Origin: Staphylococcus hominis subsp. hominis
GTDB lineage: Bacteria > Bacillota > Bacilli > Staphylococcales > Staphylococcaceae
NCBI RefSeq assembly: GCF_002901845.1
Contig: NZ_PPQE01000025.1
Coordinates: 369,658-433,657, forward strand
Reading direction: 5' to 3'
Length of the DNA: 64,000 nt
Positions 31,276 through 43,153 of this stretch are shown here, one piece after another. Under the pieces are notes generated by a model. That model saw nothing but the letters and a program-made list of their open reading frames with translations. It searched no databases and was not told the DNA's origin. The position numbers and the translations under genes were made by a program. Positions within the stretch are counted from its first letter, which is position 1; the number at the start of each line of letters is the position of its first letter.

Positions 31276-31306
31276 ATAAGTAATCAAACCTTGTTTGATT
31301 ACTTAT
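31276..31306 (+). repeat. Perfect 14-base palindrome upstream of ptsH
   Basis: ATAAGTAATCAAAC and GTTTGATTACTTAT are perfect complements with a three-base loop. Neither strand has a clear T-run after it, so it is a poor terminator. It lies 82 bases after the previous gene and 160 bases before ptsH, in a 271-base intergenic region that also holds a TATAAT at 31211-31216. It may be a weak terminator, an mRNA-stabilising hairpin or an operator. Confidence 0.7.
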
Positions 31307-31465
31307 ATAATGACTGCTACTTTATTAACATAAGTGTATTTTTCTATAATAATTCAATTATATAAGAATTGAATTTAGTTATATATTTTGGTAGTGTTAG
31401 GGTATAAATTTTTATGTTAGATAATAATAAAATTAATTTTCTAACTTATGGAGGAGAAATAGATT

Positions 31466-31732
31466 ATGGAACAAAAATCATATGTAATTGTTGACGAAAC
31501 TGGAATTCATGCACGTCCGGCTACAATGTTAGTGCAAACAGCATCTAAATTTGATTCAGATATTCAATTAGAATATAACGGTAAAAAAGTAAATTTAAAA
31601 TCAATTATGGGCGTTATGAGTTTAGGTGTAGGTAAAGATGCTGAAATCACTATCTATGCTGATGGAAGCGATGAACAAGACGCAATTCAAGCGATCAGTG
31701 AAGTTTTATCAAAAGAAGGTTTAACAGAGTAA
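31466..31732 (+). CDS. ptsH: Phosphocarrier protein HPr
   Basis: An 88-residue HPr. His15 within [10 protein letters not shown] is the PEP-dependent phosphorylation site, and Ser46 within [12 protein letters not shown] is the HPr kinase site that makes the CcpA co-repressor in Gram-positive bacteria. It carries phosphate from EI to sugar-specific EIIA proteins. GGAGGAG stands before the ATG. ptsI follows after two bases. Confidence 0.97.
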   Translation: MEQKSYVIVDETGIHARPATMLVQTASKFDSDIQLEYNGKKVNLKSIMGVMSLGVGKDAEITIYADGSDEQDAIQAISEVLSKEGLTE

Positions 31733-31734
31733 TT

Positions 31735-33450
31735 ATGTCTAAATTAATTAAAGGTATTGCAGCTTCTGATGGAGTTGCAATTGCCAAAGCATATTTACTG
31801 GTAGAACCTGATTTATCATTTACGAATGAGAAAATTACTGATACTGATGCTGAAATTAAAAAGTTCAGAAATGCTTTAGAAGCTTCCAAAATTGAATTAA
31901 CAAAAATTAGAAATAATGCTGAAAAATCATTAGGTGCAGATAAAGCTGCTATTTTTGATGCACATTTACTTGTACTTGATGACCCAGAATTAATTCAGCC
32001 AATTGAAGATAAAATTGAGAATGAGAAAGTAAATGCTCCAGAAGCATTAAATGAAGTTACGACTCAATTTATTACTATTTTTGAATCTATGGATAATGAA
32101 TATATGAGAGAACGTGCAGCAGATATTCGTGACGTTTCTAAGCGTGTACTTGCTCATCTTTTAGGTGTGGAGTTACCAAATCCTAGTATGATTGATGAAA
32201 GTGTAGTTATTATAGGAAACGATTTAACACCATCTGATACTGCACAATTAAACAAAGAGTTTGTTCAAGGTTTTGTTACAAATATTGGTGGCCGTACAAG
32301 TCATTCTGCAATTATGAGCCGTTCATTAGAAATTGCAGCCGTGGTGGGTACTAAATCGATTACTCATGAAGTAAAACAAGGAGATATGGTTATTGTTGAC
32401 GGTATTACTGGTGACGTTATCATAGATCCAACTGAAGATGAATTCATTGCTTATCAAAATAAACGTGAGCGTTTCTTTGAAGATAAAAAAGAATTACAAA
32501 AACTTCGTGATGCTGAAACTGTAACTGTTGACGGTGAACATGCAGAATTAGCTGCTAATATTGGTACACCTGATGATTTATATGGTGTTATGGAAAATGG
32601 CGCTGAAGGAATTGGTCTTTATAGAACAGAATTTTTATATATGGGTAGAGATCAAATGCCAACTGAAGACGAACAATTTGAAGCGTATAAAAAAGTTTTA
32701 GAAACTATGAAAGATAAACGCGTTGTTGTACGTACTTTAGATATTGGTGGAGATAAAGAATTACCATATTTAAATTTACCTAATGAAATGAATCCGTTCT
32801 TAGGTTATCGTGCAATTCGTTTGTGCTTAGATCAACAAGACATCTTCAGAACACAATTACGTGCGTTATTACGCGCATCTGCTTATGGTAAATTAAATAT
32901 TATGTTCCCAATGGTAGCTACTATTAAAGAGTTTAGAGATGCTAAAGCTATTCTTTTAGAAGAAAAAGATAAATTAACTAGCGAAGGACAAGAAGTTGCT
33001 GATGATATCGAAGTAGGTATCATGGTAGAGATTCCTTCTACTGCTGCGTTAGCTGATATCTTTGCTAAAGAAGTAGATTTCTTTAGTATAGGAACTAATG
33101 ACTTAATTCAATATACTATGGCAGCTGATCGTATGTCTGAACGTGTTTCATATTTATATCAACCATATAATCCAGCAATTTTACGTTTAGTTAAACAGGT
33201 TATTGAAGCTTCTCATAAAGAAGGTAAATGGACTGGTATGTGTGGTGAAATGGCTGGCGATGAAACAGCAATTCCATTATTATTAGGTTTAGGATTAGAT
33301 GAATTCTCTATGAGTGCAACTTCTATTCTTAAAGCTAGAAGACAAATTAATGGTTTAAGTAAAAACGAAATGACGGAATTAGCAAATCGTGCCATTAATT
33401 GTGCAACACAAGATGAAGTTAAAGAACTTGTTCATCACATTTCTAAATAA
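31735..33450 (+). CDS. ptsI: PTS enzyme I, PEP-protein phosphotransferase
   Basis: A 571-residue EI. His190 within [16 protein letters not shown] is the phosphorylated residue; the PEP-binding barrel has [20 protein letters not shown] near 291 and the catalytic Cys in MCGEMAGD near 502, with [17 protein letters not shown] near 450. It moves phosphate from PEP to HPr. Translation is coupled to ptsH; a terminator follows 12 bases after the stop. Confidence 0.97.
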   Translation: MSKLIKGIAASDGVAIAKAYLLVEPDLSFTNEKITDTDAEIKKFRNALEASKIELTKIRNNAEKSLGADKAAIFDAHLLVLDDPELIQPIEDKIENEKVNAPEALNEVTTQFITIFESMDNEYMRERAADIRDVSKRVLAHLLGVELPNPSMIDESVVIIGNDLTPSDTAQLNKEFVQGFVTNIGGRTSHSAIMSRSLEIAAVVGTKSITHEVKQGDMVIVDGITGDVIIDPTEDEFIAYQNKRERFFEDKKELQKLRDAETVTVDGEHAELAANIGTPDDLYGVMENGAEGIGLYRTEFLYMGRDQMPTEDEQFEAYKKVLETMKDKRVVVRTLDIGGDKELPYLNLPNEMNPFLGYRAIRLCLDQQDIFRTQLRALLRASAYGKLNIMFPMVATIKEFRDAKAILLEEKDKLTSEGQEVADDIEVGIMVEIPSTAALADIFAKEVDFFSIGTNDLIQYTMAADRMSERVSYLYQPYNPAILRLVKQVIEASHKEGKWTGMCGEMAGDETAIPLLLGLGLDEFSMSATSILKARRQINGLSKNEMTELANRAINCATQDEVKELVHHISK

Positions 33451-33461
33451 TATTAAAAATA

Positions 33462-33487
33462 CCTGAGACAACTTATGATGTCTCAGG
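33462..33487 (+). terminator. Terminator of ptsHI
   Basis: CCTGAGACA pairs with TGTCTCAGG, followed by TTCTTTTTTTA. It also faces the 3' end of the converging glutaredoxin-like gene and may serve both. Confidence 0.9.
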
Positions 33488-33502
33488 TTCTTTTTTTATA
33501 TA

Positions 33503-33736
33503 CTACATTTGGATATCAAATATTTTGTTAATTTTTTCTAAATCTACCTGATACATAGGCTCCTCATTTAATAAGATAAATGGTGTAGAGAATGCATCAT
33601 ATTCTAACATTTCCTTACGATAAGAAGGATACTTAATATTTTTTTCAATAAAATTAATATGATGTTCCGTTAAATAATTTTTTAAAAAATTACAAGGTGG
33701 ACAATCATCTTGTGTATAGATAATTATTTTAGACAT
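33503..33736 (-). CDS. Glutaredoxin/NrdH-like thiol-disulfide protein
   Basis: A 77-residue thioredoxin-fold protein starting MSKIIIYTQDDCPPC; Cys12 and Cys15 form the CxxC redox site, and FSTPFILLNEEPMY near 49 holds the cis-proline loop (TP) of glutaredoxins. It probably reduces disulfides of a partner such as ribonucleotide reductase or another cytosolic protein; which one cannot be told. GGAGAAT precedes the ATG. It is divergent from cydA. Confidence 0.85.
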   Translation of the reverse strand: MSKIIIYTQDDCPPCNFLKNYLTEHHINFIEKNIKYPSYRKEMLEYDAFSTPFILLNEEPMYQVDLEKINKIFDIQM

Positions 33737-33799
33737 AAAGCATATTCTCCTTTTAATTATACTTTTCTTACTATATATAAGGTAATTAAAAAATGCAAA

Positions 33800-33819
33800 T
33801 TGTGAATTTTATGTGAATT
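33800..33819 (+). promoter_or_regulatory. ResD/SrrA-like direct repeat upstream of cydA
   Basis: TGTGAATT occurs at 33801-33808 and again at 33812-33819, exactly 11 bases (one helix turn) apart, about 115 bases before cydA. A tandem on one helix face fits a response regulator dimer; ResD of B. subtilis prefers TTTGTGAAT. A TATAAT at 33879-33884 without a good -35 box would suit an activated promoter. Confidence 0.45.
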
Positions 33820-33931
33820 CCATTTAAATTCTCTATTAAAAAGTAAACAAAAAAATTTTAGTTACTAATGTTTAGGTATATAATTTAAATCTATAGGCTT
33901 TAATTTTAAATTATAGAAAAGGTGGTTAAGT

Positions 33932-35278
33932 ATGAATTCTGTCGAAATTAGTCGTTTTTTGACAGGGATGACATTAGGCGTTCATATTATTTTTGCTACT
34001 ATTGGAGTAGGAATGCCATTAATGTTTGCAATCGCAGAGTTTTTAGGGATCAAAAAGAAAGATCCTAAATATATAGCATTAGCAAAACGTTGGTCAAAAG
34101 GGTATACGATTACAGTTGCAGTTGGAGTTGTAACTGGAACAATTATTGGATTACAACTTTCACTTGTTTGGCCTACGTTTATGAAAATGGGTGGCCATGT
34201 TATCGCGCTTCCTCTTTTTATGGAAACATTTGCTTTCTTCTTTGAAGCAATCTTTTTAAGTATTTATCTATATACATGGAATCGTTTTAAAAATCAATGG
34301 ATACATTTTTTAATTAGTTTACCTGTTATTATTGGTGGTTCATTCTCAGCGTTCTTTATTACTTCAGTGAACTCATTTATGAATACTCCAGCAGGTTTTG
34401 AAATGAAAAAAGGCAAAATGGTTAATGTTCAACCATTTGAAGCAATGTTCAATTCTTCATTTTTAGTTAGAGCATTTCATGTTGTTGCAACAGCTGGTAT
34501 GACGATGGCGTTTATTTTGGCAGCAATCGCTGCATTTAAATTATTGAAAAATAAATATAGTGAAGATGCGCCATATCATAAAAAAGCGTTAAAAATGACT
34601 ATGATTCTTGGATTTATTCAAACATTATTATCAATGTTAGCTGGAGATTTGTCTGCTAAGTTTCTTCATAAAGTACAACCAGAAAAATTAGCCGCCTACG
34701 AGTGGCATTTTGATACACATTCTAAAGCAGATTTAGTATTTTTTGGTGTCTTAAATGAAAAAACACAAGAAGTTTCAGGAGCCATAAAAATTCCTGGATT
34801 ACTGAGCTTTTTAGCTGATAATAATATTAATACTAAAGTAAAAGGTTTAAATGAATTTCCTAAAAATGATTTACCTCCATTAATCGTTCATTATTTCTTT
34901 GATTTAATGGTATCGATGGGAATCTTTTGTTTTATCGTATCAGGCATTTTCATATTAGCATTAATGATAAAAAAACTACGTCCTATTATAACTAAAAAAG
35001 TAATGCTTTATGCAGTACTTTTAACAGGACCTGCTTCAATGCTTGCTATAGAGTTTGGTTGGTTCTTAACTGAAATGGGACGTCAACCATGGATTGTTAG
35101 AGGTTACATGCGTGTTAGCCAAGCTGCTACACAGGCAGGAGGAATTACGTTAGTAACAATTCTATTCGGTTTACTTTATTTTGTACTTCTCTTTACATCT
35201 GCCTATGTATTATTGAGAATGTTTAGAAATAAACCAGCTCGCGAGGATATTGATAAAGTGATTGGAGGTCAAGAATAA
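33932..35278 (+). CDS. cydA: Cytochrome bd-type quinol oxidase subunit I
   Basis: A 448-residue protein with about nine membrane segments. MNSVEISRFLTGMTLGVHIIFATIGVGMP has the haem-ligand His of the N-terminus, and FLTEMGRQPWIVRGYMRVSQAAT near 371 is the conserved GRQPW block. The quinol-binding Q-loop is the short type. It oxidises menaquinol and reduces O2 with high affinity without pumping protons. GGTGG precedes the ATG; the stop overlaps the cydB start by one base. Confidence 0.95.
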   Translation: MNSVEISRFLTGMTLGVHIIFATIGVGMPLMFAIAEFLGIKKKDPKYIALAKRWSKGYTITVAVGVVTGTIIGLQLSLVWPTFMKMGGHVIALPLFMETFAFFFEAIFLSIYLYTWNRFKNQWIHFLISLPVIIGGSFSAFFITSVNSFMNTPAGFEMKKGKMVNVQPFEAMFNSSFLVRAFHVVATAGMTMAFILAAIAAFKLLKNKYSEDAPYHKKALKMTMILGFIQTLLSMLAGDLSAKFLHKVQPEKLAAYEWHFDTHSKADLVFFGVLNEKTQEVSGAIKIPGLLSFLADNNINTKVKGLNEFPKNDLPPLIVHYFFDLMVSMGIFCFIVSGIFILALMIKKLRPIITKKVMLYAVLLTGPASMLAIEFGWFLTEMGRQPWIVRGYMRVSQAATQAGGITLVTILFGLLYFVLLFTSAYVLLRMFRNKPAREDIDKVIGGQE

Positions 35279-36294
35279 TGGATTATACTGGCATAGGTAT
35301 TACAGTATTATGGACTTTCCTATTTTTTTATATTATCGTAGCGTCTATTGATTTTGGTGCTGGATTTTTAACTTTGCATACAAAATTAACGGGAGAAGAA
35401 AAAAAGATTAATCATCTTATAGAAAGATATTTAAATCCTGTATGGGAAGTAACAAATGTATTTTTTGTATTTTTCTTTGTAGGTTTTGTAGGATTTTTCC
35501 CAGATTCAGCTCTTTATTTAGGGACAGTGTTATTAGTTCCTGGTTCAATCGCTTTAATTCTTATTTCTATTAGAAGTAGTTTTTATGCTTTTGAACATTA
35601 TGGACAAGATAATAAACTGCCCTGGATATTTTTATATGGTATTACTGGACTTTTAATACCCGCAGCACTCGCAACTGTATTGACTATCTCAGAAGGTGGA
35701 TACATTAATGAACAAGGCAATCATTTTGATTTGGATTGGGTACAGTTACTATTAAGTCCTTTCGCATGGTCAGTTGTATTTTTAGCAATTGTAAGTGTAT
35801 TATATATATCATCAGGATTTTTAACATATTATGCTTCTAAAGCAAAAGATAAAGTAGCTTATAAATTTATGCGTCAATGGTTTATGTTCTGGGGTCCACC
35901 GATGATTATTATTTCATTATTTGTATTCTTATCATTAAGAATACAAAACTCTAATCACTTTTATAATGCAATTACGCATTATTGGTGGATGTTTGCAATT
36001 AGTTTTATTTTCTTCTTAATTGCAGGAATTTTAAATATGATTAAAAAGTATCATGGTTTAGCATTTATTATGGTAATTTTACAAATGGCTTTCGCTTTTT
36101 ACGGATACGGTATGAGTAAGTTACCTTATATTCTTTATCCATATATTAAAATTTCAGATTCAGGTGTAAACTCATCAATGGGCTTAGCATTAACAATCGT
36201 CTTTATTTTAGGTTTACTTTTATTACTTCCATCGTTAATATTGTTATTGAGATTATTCGTTTTCGATAAACAATATGTGGAAGGTAAAAAGTAA
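35278..36294 (+). CDS. cydB: Cytochrome bd-type quinol oxidase subunit II
   Basis: A 338-residue protein with about eight to nine membrane segments starting MDYTGIGITVLWTFLFFYIIVASIDFGAGFL; the DFGAG block and NPVWEVTNVFFVFFFVGFVGFFP near 55 are CydB signatures. It forms the oxidase with CydA. Translation is coupled to cydA through the shared base. No cydCD genes are in the window. Confidence 0.94.
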   Translation: MDYTGIGITVLWTFLFFYIIVASIDFGAGFLTLHTKLTGEEKKINHLIERYLNPVWEVTNVFFVFFFVGFVGFFPDSALYLGTVLLVPGSIALILISIRSSFYAFEHYGQDNKLPWIFLYGITGLLIPAALATVLTISEGGYINEQGNHFDLDWVQLLLSPFAWSVVFLAIVSVLYISSGFLTYYASKAKDKVAYKFMRQWFMFWGPPMIIISLFVFLSLRIQNSNHFYNAITHYWWMFAISFIFFLIAGILNMIKKYHGLAFIMVILQMAFAFYGYGMSKLPYILYPYIKISDSGVNSSMGLALTIVFILGLLLLLPSLILLLRLFVFDKQYVEGKK

Positions 36295-36309
36295 TTTAAA
36301 TTAAGAGAG

Positions 36310-36388
36310 GAGCTAAAATGAGAGTAATTTATATTTATAGAACTTTGAATAAGTTTCTAGTATATAAATGAACTTATCATTTTAGCTC
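36310..36388 (+). terminator. Long-loop terminator hairpin between cydB and ktrC
   Basis: GAGCTAAAATGA at 36310-36321 pairs perfectly with TCATTTTAGCTC at 36377-36388, followed by TTATTTTTT. The loop is 55 bases and has an inner ATAAGTT (36349-36355) / AACTTAT (36371-36377) pairing. It ends cydAB and lies 29 bases before ktrC. It also encloses a 17-codon ORF with its ribosome binding site at the foot of the stem. Confidence 0.75.
36318..36371 (+). CDS. Possible 17-residue leader peptide inside the cydB-ktrC hairpin
   Basis: The frame reads MRVIYIYRTLNKFLVYK and stops at TGA. GAGAGGAG lies five bases before the ATG, which is as good as the ribosome binding sites of neighbouring genes. The ATG itself is in the 5' arm of the terminator stem and the stop is in the 3' inner arm, so translation and hairpin formation would exclude each other. 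It may equally be chance; no homologue is known to me. Confidence 0.3.
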   Translation: MRVIYIYRTLNKFLVYK

Positions 36389-36417
36389 TTATTTTTTAGA
36401 TAGGAGTTCCAGAAGTC

Positions 36418-37077
36418 ATGGAGAAAGAGTATGTAGTGATAGGATTAGGTCGTTTTGGAGGAAGTATTGTAAGAGAGCTAAATGCTTTAGATATGGATGT
36501 TATGGCTATTGATAGAGATGAAGCTCGAGTAAATGAATATAGTGAAATTGCGACACATGCTGTTGTAGCTGACACTACAGATGAAGCGGTAATGAAAAGT
36601 TTAGGTATACGAAATTTTGACCATGTCATTGTGGCAATAGGTGAGAATATTCAATCTAGTACATTAACAACTTTAATATTGAAAGAATTAGGTGTTAAAA
36701 AAGTTACGGCCAAAGCACAAAACGATTATCATGCAAAGATTTTGAATAAAATTGGTGCTGATACTGTGGTACATCCAGAAAGAGATATGGGTCGTCGTAT
36801 TGCACATAATGTAGCAAGTGCAAGTGTACTAGACTACCTTGAACTCGCAGATGAGCATTCATTAGTAGAGTTAAAAGTAAGTGAAAAATTGACTGGTCAA
36901 ACAATCAGAGATTTAGATATTCGAGCACAATTCGGTATTAATATTATTGCAATAAAAAGAGGACGAGAAATCATTGTGTCACCAGATCCAAACATGAATA
37001 TTGAAATTGGAGATATTATGATAATGATCGGCCACGATAATGATTTAAATCGTTTTGAGAAAAAAATAGTAAGATAG
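36418..37077 (+). CDS. ktrC: Ktr potassium uptake system gating subunit (RCK domain)
   Basis: A 219-residue cytosolic protein. EYVVIGLGRFGGSIVRELNALDMDVMAIDRDE (residues 3-34) is the Rossmann nucleotide site, followed by the RCK_N domain to about 130 and an RCK_C domain (VSEKLTGQTIRDLDIRAQFGINIIAIKR near 154). It gates the membrane K+ channel KtrB/KtrD, which also bind ATP/ADP and c-di-AMP through this subunit in S. aureus. TAGGAG stands before the ATG. Confidence 0.92.
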   Translation: MEKEYVVIGLGRFGGSIVRELNALDMDVMAIDRDEARVNEYSEIATHAVVADTTDEAVMKSLGIRNFDHVIVAIGENIQSSTLTTLILKELGVKKVTAKAQNDYHAKILNKIGADTVVHPERDMGRRIAHNVASASVLDYLELADEHSLVELKVSEKLTGQTIRDLDIRAQFGINIIAIKRGREIIVSPDPNMNIEIGDIMIMIGHDNDLNRFEKKIVR

Positions 37078-37081
37078 TAAA

Positions 37082-37113
37082 ACACACGGTATTTCTTAAG
37101 AAATACCGTGTGT
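37082..37113 (+). terminator. Bidirectional terminator between ktrC and rnjA
   Basis: ACACACGGTATTTCTT and AAGAAATACCGTGTGT form a perfect 16-base-pair stem without a loop gap, with T-rich flanks. The genes converge here. Confidence 0.88.
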
Positions 37114-37115
37114 GT

Positions 37116-39013
<1,898 letters not shown>

Positions 39014-39322
39014 GATATATATTTCCTCCTAAATAAATGTTTATTTATTGTCTTATGAGCACAAGTAGAAAATAAATAAAATATACATGTTTATTTATTT
39101 TCACATCTAACGTGAATGCTACATAACAGGCATTTTAAATTTTTAATATAAAATAATATTTATTTTACTGTGCTTAAAGGCAAATCATACATGTCGTTCA
39201 TTTTTTGAAAGATAGTAATTTACTATGATTTCAGTTAATTTTTATTTTACCTTATGTATCAGAATAAATAAAGCAGTTTATATGTAGTAAAAGTAGGAGG
39301 AAATTGAATAAAAAAAGAAAAA
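39014..39322. other. Intergenic region upstream of rpoY-rnjA
   Basis: About 310 AT-rich bases. The motif TGTTTATTTATT occurs twice (near 39040 and 39090), and AGGAGGAAATTG near 39296 looks like a ribosome binding site with a TTG start, but the frame stops after seven codons. No gene is supported. The rpoY promoter must lie here. Confidence 0.55.
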
Positions 39323-39361
39323 CCTAACACATTTATTACAATAATGTAAAAATGCATTAGG
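39323..39361 (-). terminator. Terminator of def
   Basis: CCTAA...TTAGG close a stem with an internal mismatch and an inner TTACA/TGTAA pairing; the minus strand ends in TTTTTCTTTTTTT. It follows the def stop at 39370. Confidence 0.82.
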
Positions 39362-39369
39362 CTTGAATA

Positions 39370-39921
39370 TTAAACTTCAACTGAGTCTGGTAATGGAGTA
39401 AGAGGATGATCTTTATCGATATAATCGTAGAACATAATACCATTTAAATGATCAATTTCATGTTGAAATACAATTGCTGGATAACCTTTTAAACGTAATT
39501 TAACTTCATTACCATCAATATCATAAGCTTTAATTGTTGTTCTATAATGACGATGAACTAAACCAGGTATATTTTCATCTACACTTAAACAACCCTCACC
39601 AGTAGGTAAATAAGCGTGTTGAACACTATGACTAATTACTTTAGGATTGACCAACATATAGTCGTAAGATTTACCTTCCCCATCGTCAGGTAAATACACA
39701 GCTATCATTTTTTTTGAAATATTAATTTGTGGTGCAGCTAAACCTACTCCAGAGCGTAGACCATATTTTTTAGCAATTTCATCATCTTGACTATTAATTA
39801 AAAATTCACGCATATCACGCAAAGTATTTTTGTCTTCTTCAGAAAGAGGTAAATTCACGTCTTTTGCTTTTTCGCGTAACGTAGGATGTCCATCTCTAAT
39901 AATATCTTTCATTGTTAACAT
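39370..39921 (-). CDS. def: Peptide deformylase
   Basis: A 183-residue enzyme. I chose the ATG at 39921 ([19 protein letters not shown]), nine bases after AAGGAAGG, which gives the staphylococcal length; upstream in-frame starts lack a ribosome binding site. The three metal-site motifs are GVGLAAPQI near 58, GEGCLS near 109 (Cys ligand) and HEIDH near 153 (two His ligands and catalytic Glu). It removes the N-formyl group from nascent proteins. Monocistronic. Confidence 0.95.
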   Translation of the reverse strand: MLTMKDIIRDGHPTLREKAKDVNLPLSEEDKNTLRDMREFLINSQDDEIAKKYGLRSGVGLAAPQINISKKMIAVYLPDDGEGKSYDYMLVNPKVISHSVQHAYLPTGEGCLSVDENIPGLVHRHYRTTIKAYDIDGNEVKLRLKGYPAIVFQHEIDHLNGIMFYDYIDKDHPLTPLPDSVEV

Positions 39922-40055
39922 GTTATACACCTTCCTTATATAATATAAAATATAACAGATAATATACATTTACGTACATTATATAGTTTCATTTGATTTA
40001 TAAACTATCTTTATATAATATTACAATCGAAACACTATGAGGAGGAATGACATTA

Positions 40056-40685
40056 ATGAAATTACGTAAAACCATAGTTGTTGCAGCTGCCTCTACACTT
40101 TTATTAGCTGGTTGTACAACTGATAAAAAAGAGGTAAAAGCTTATGACAATAATGTTCAAAAAGCATTTGATAAAGAACAATCTATAAATGAGGTTAGTA
40201 AAAAACTAAATTCACTTGAAGAAAAGAAACAAGGTTTGTATAAAAAAGCAAATAGTAATGACAGTAATACACGTAGTAAAGCAGCTGACGATGTACTTGA
40301 TAATATTGATAAACGAGAAAAAACCTTTGATAAGGAAGTTTCAATTTTAAAAAATTCCGAAAAGCAATTTAAAAAAGGCGATTCTCATATTAACGATATT
40401 AAAAATGATAATAAAAGAAAAGAAGTTAAACAACTTGATGATGCTATAAAAAACAAATATAAAACACATGACGACTATGCTAAGGCTTATAGAAATGTAT
40501 TAAGTAAAGAAAAAGATTTATTTGAATTAGTCAAACAAGATGGAGTAACGCAATCTCAAGTAGACGAAAAAAACAATGCGCTTAATAAAGCTCAAGAAAA
40601 CTTTAAGAAAAAATTCCAGGCTTATGCTAAGGCAATGAATACAGTTAATAAAGAAAAACAAGACGTCGATCATTTAATCTCTTAA
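40056..40685 (+). CDS. YkyA-family lipoprotein, putative cell-wall binding
   Basis: A 209-residue lipoprotein. I chose the ATG at 40056 because GAGGAGG ends ten bases before it; the ATG at 40047 is only one base after that site. The signal peptide ends in LLLAGC (Cys near residue 20). The rest is almost all charged coiled-coil helix (Lys, Asp, Glu, Asn), matching the YkyA family (Pfam 'putative cell-wall binding lipoprotein'). It is exported and lipid-anchored. It lies divergent from def and before pdhA, as in other staphylococci; role unknown. Confidence 0.85.
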   Translation: MKLRKTIVVAAASTLLLAGCTTDKKEVKAYDNNVQKAFDKEQSINEVSKKLNSLEEKKQGLYKKANSNDSNTRSKAADDVLDNIDKREKTFDKEVSILKNSEKQFKKGDSHINDIKNDNKRKEVKQLDDAIKNKYKTHDDYAKAYRNVLSKEKDLFELVKQDGVTQSQVDEKNNALNKAQENFKKKFQAYAKAMNTVNKEKQDVDHLIS

Positions 40686-40715
40686 CATCACTAATACAGT
40701 GTTAATTGTTACATT

Positions 40716-40738
40716 GATACAGTTTCTCAGACTGTATC
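40716..40738 (+). terminator. Terminator after the YkyA-family gene
   Basis: GATACAGT pairs with ACTGTATC around a seven-base loop and is followed by seven T residues. Confidence 0.88.
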
Positions 40739-40771
40739 TTTTTTTAGTAATACAGAACTTTATGAAAATGT

Positions 40772-40800
40772 TTAACAGTCTAAAATAATTGTGGTACACT
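40772..40800 (+). promoter_or_regulatory. Candidate promoter of the pdh operon
   Basis: TTAACA at 40772-40777, a 17-base spacer and TACACT at 40795-40800 with an extended TG upstream of the -10 box; transcription would start about 45 bases before pdhA and after the preceding terminator. Confidence 0.55.
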
Positions 40801-40851
40801 ATGAGTGGATAAAATGAATTTCTATTATATGGGAAAGGTATGGTGAATTGA

Positions 40852-41964
<1,113 letters not shown>

Positions 41965-41967
41965 GCC

Positions 41968-42945
41968 ATGGCACAAATGACAATGGTTCAAGCGATTAAC
42001 AATGCGCTTAAAACTGAATTGCAAAATGACGAAAACGTTTTAATTTTCGGTGAAGACGTTGGTGTTAACGGCGGTGTATTCCGTGTTACTGAAGGTTTAC
42101 AAAAAGAATTCGGTGAAGACCGTGTATTCGACACACCATTAGCTGAATCTGGTATTGGTGGTTTAGCTCTTGGTTTAACTGTAGAAGGTTTCCGTCCTGT
42201 AATGGAAATTCAATTCTTAGGATTCGTATTTGAAGTGTTTGATGAAGTTGCTGGTCAAATTGCTCGTACGCGTTTCCGTTCAGGTGGTTCTAAAACTGCT
42301 CCTGTAACAATTCGTACACCATTTGGTGGTGGGGTACACACTCCAGAATTACACGCAGATAACTTAGAAGGTATTTTAGCTCAATCACCAGGTATTAAAG
42401 TAGTTATTCCATCTGGTCCTTATGATGCTAAAGGTTTATTACTTTCATCAATCAGATCAAACGATCCAGTTGTATATTTAGAGCACATGAAATTATATCG
42501 TTCATTCCGTGAAGAAGTTCCTGAAGAAGAATATACAATTGAAATTGGTAAAGCAAATGTCAAAAAAGAAGGTAATGACATTACATTAATTGCATACGGT
42601 GCAATGGTACAAGAATCTGAAAAAGCTGCAGAAGAACTTGAAAAAGAAGGTTACTCTGTAGAAGTTATCGATTTACGTACAGTTCAACCAATCGATATTG
42701 ATACATTAGTTGCATCAGTTGAAAAAACTGGTCGTGCAGTAGTTGTTCAAGAAGCTCAACGTCAAGCTGGTGTTGGTGCTACTGTAGCAGCTGAATTAGC
42801 TGAACGTGCTATTCTTTCATTAGAAGCTCCAATTGCACGTGTTGCTGCTGCTGATACTGTATATCCATTTACTCAAGCTGAAAACGTTTGGTTACCAAAT
42901 AAAAATGATATTATTGAACAAGCTAAAGCTACTTTAGAATTCTAA
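41968..42945 (+). CDS. pdhB: Pyruvate dehydrogenase E1 component, beta subunit
   Basis: A 325-residue E1 beta. [43 protein letters not shown] (residues 27-70), [18 protein letters not shown] near 76 and [18 protein letters not shown] near 172 are transketolase-like E1 beta signatures. It completes the alpha2-beta2 E1 enzyme. AAGGAG stands before the ATG. Confidence 0.95.
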   Translation: MAQMTMVQAINNALKTELQNDENVLIFGEDVGVNGGVFRVTEGLQKEFGEDRVFDTPLAESGIGGLALGLTVEGFRPVMEIQFLGFVFEVFDEVAGQIARTRFRSGGSKTAPVTIRTPFGGGVHTPELHADNLEGILAQSPGIKVVIPSGPYDAKGLLLSSIRSNDPVVYLEHMKLYRSFREEVPEEEYTIEIGKANVKKEGNDITLIAYGAMVQESEKAAEELEKEGYSVEVIDLRTVQPIDIDTLVASVEKTGRAVVVQEAQRQAGVGATVAAELAERAILSLEAPIARVAAADTVYPFTQAENVWLPNKNDIIEQAKATLEF

Positions 42946-43037
42946 TAGTATATACAAAACAGTAAGCTATATATGAATCTATATATTTAAAATAAGTATT
43001 GTCTATTTATTTTATGTATATATAATTAATTGTAAAC

Positions 43038-43101
43038 TAGAGACGTAGGACAAAATGATAAAGTGTTAACAGACACGACATATTATTCTGTCCTTCCTCT
43101 A
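43038..43101 (+). repeat. Structured element between pdhB and pdhC
   Basis: TAGAG (43038-43042) pairs with CTCTA (43097-43101) and AGGACA (43047-43052) with TGTCCT (43089-43094), with a small asymmetric internal loop; the apical part has an inner GTG/CAC pairing. No T-run follows. The AGGACA...ACAGACACGACA...TGTCC style recalls dispersed staphylococcal intergenic repeats with GGGACAGAAATGA cores, but I cannot test that here. Confidence 0.5.
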
Positions 43102-43153
43102 TGTTATAAATTTATTTAAATAATAAATATTTAAATCTTAGGAGGATAAGAAC

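Noticed and set aside
33800-33819. Rex operator upstream of cydA
   Set aside because: Rex sites are inverted repeats (TTGTGAA...TTCACAA); here the half-sites are direct repeats.
39290-39330. Strong ribosome-binding-site-like AGGAGGAAATTG on the plus strand upstream of rpoY
   Set aside because: The TTG frame stops after seven codons within the def terminator; no gene can follow.
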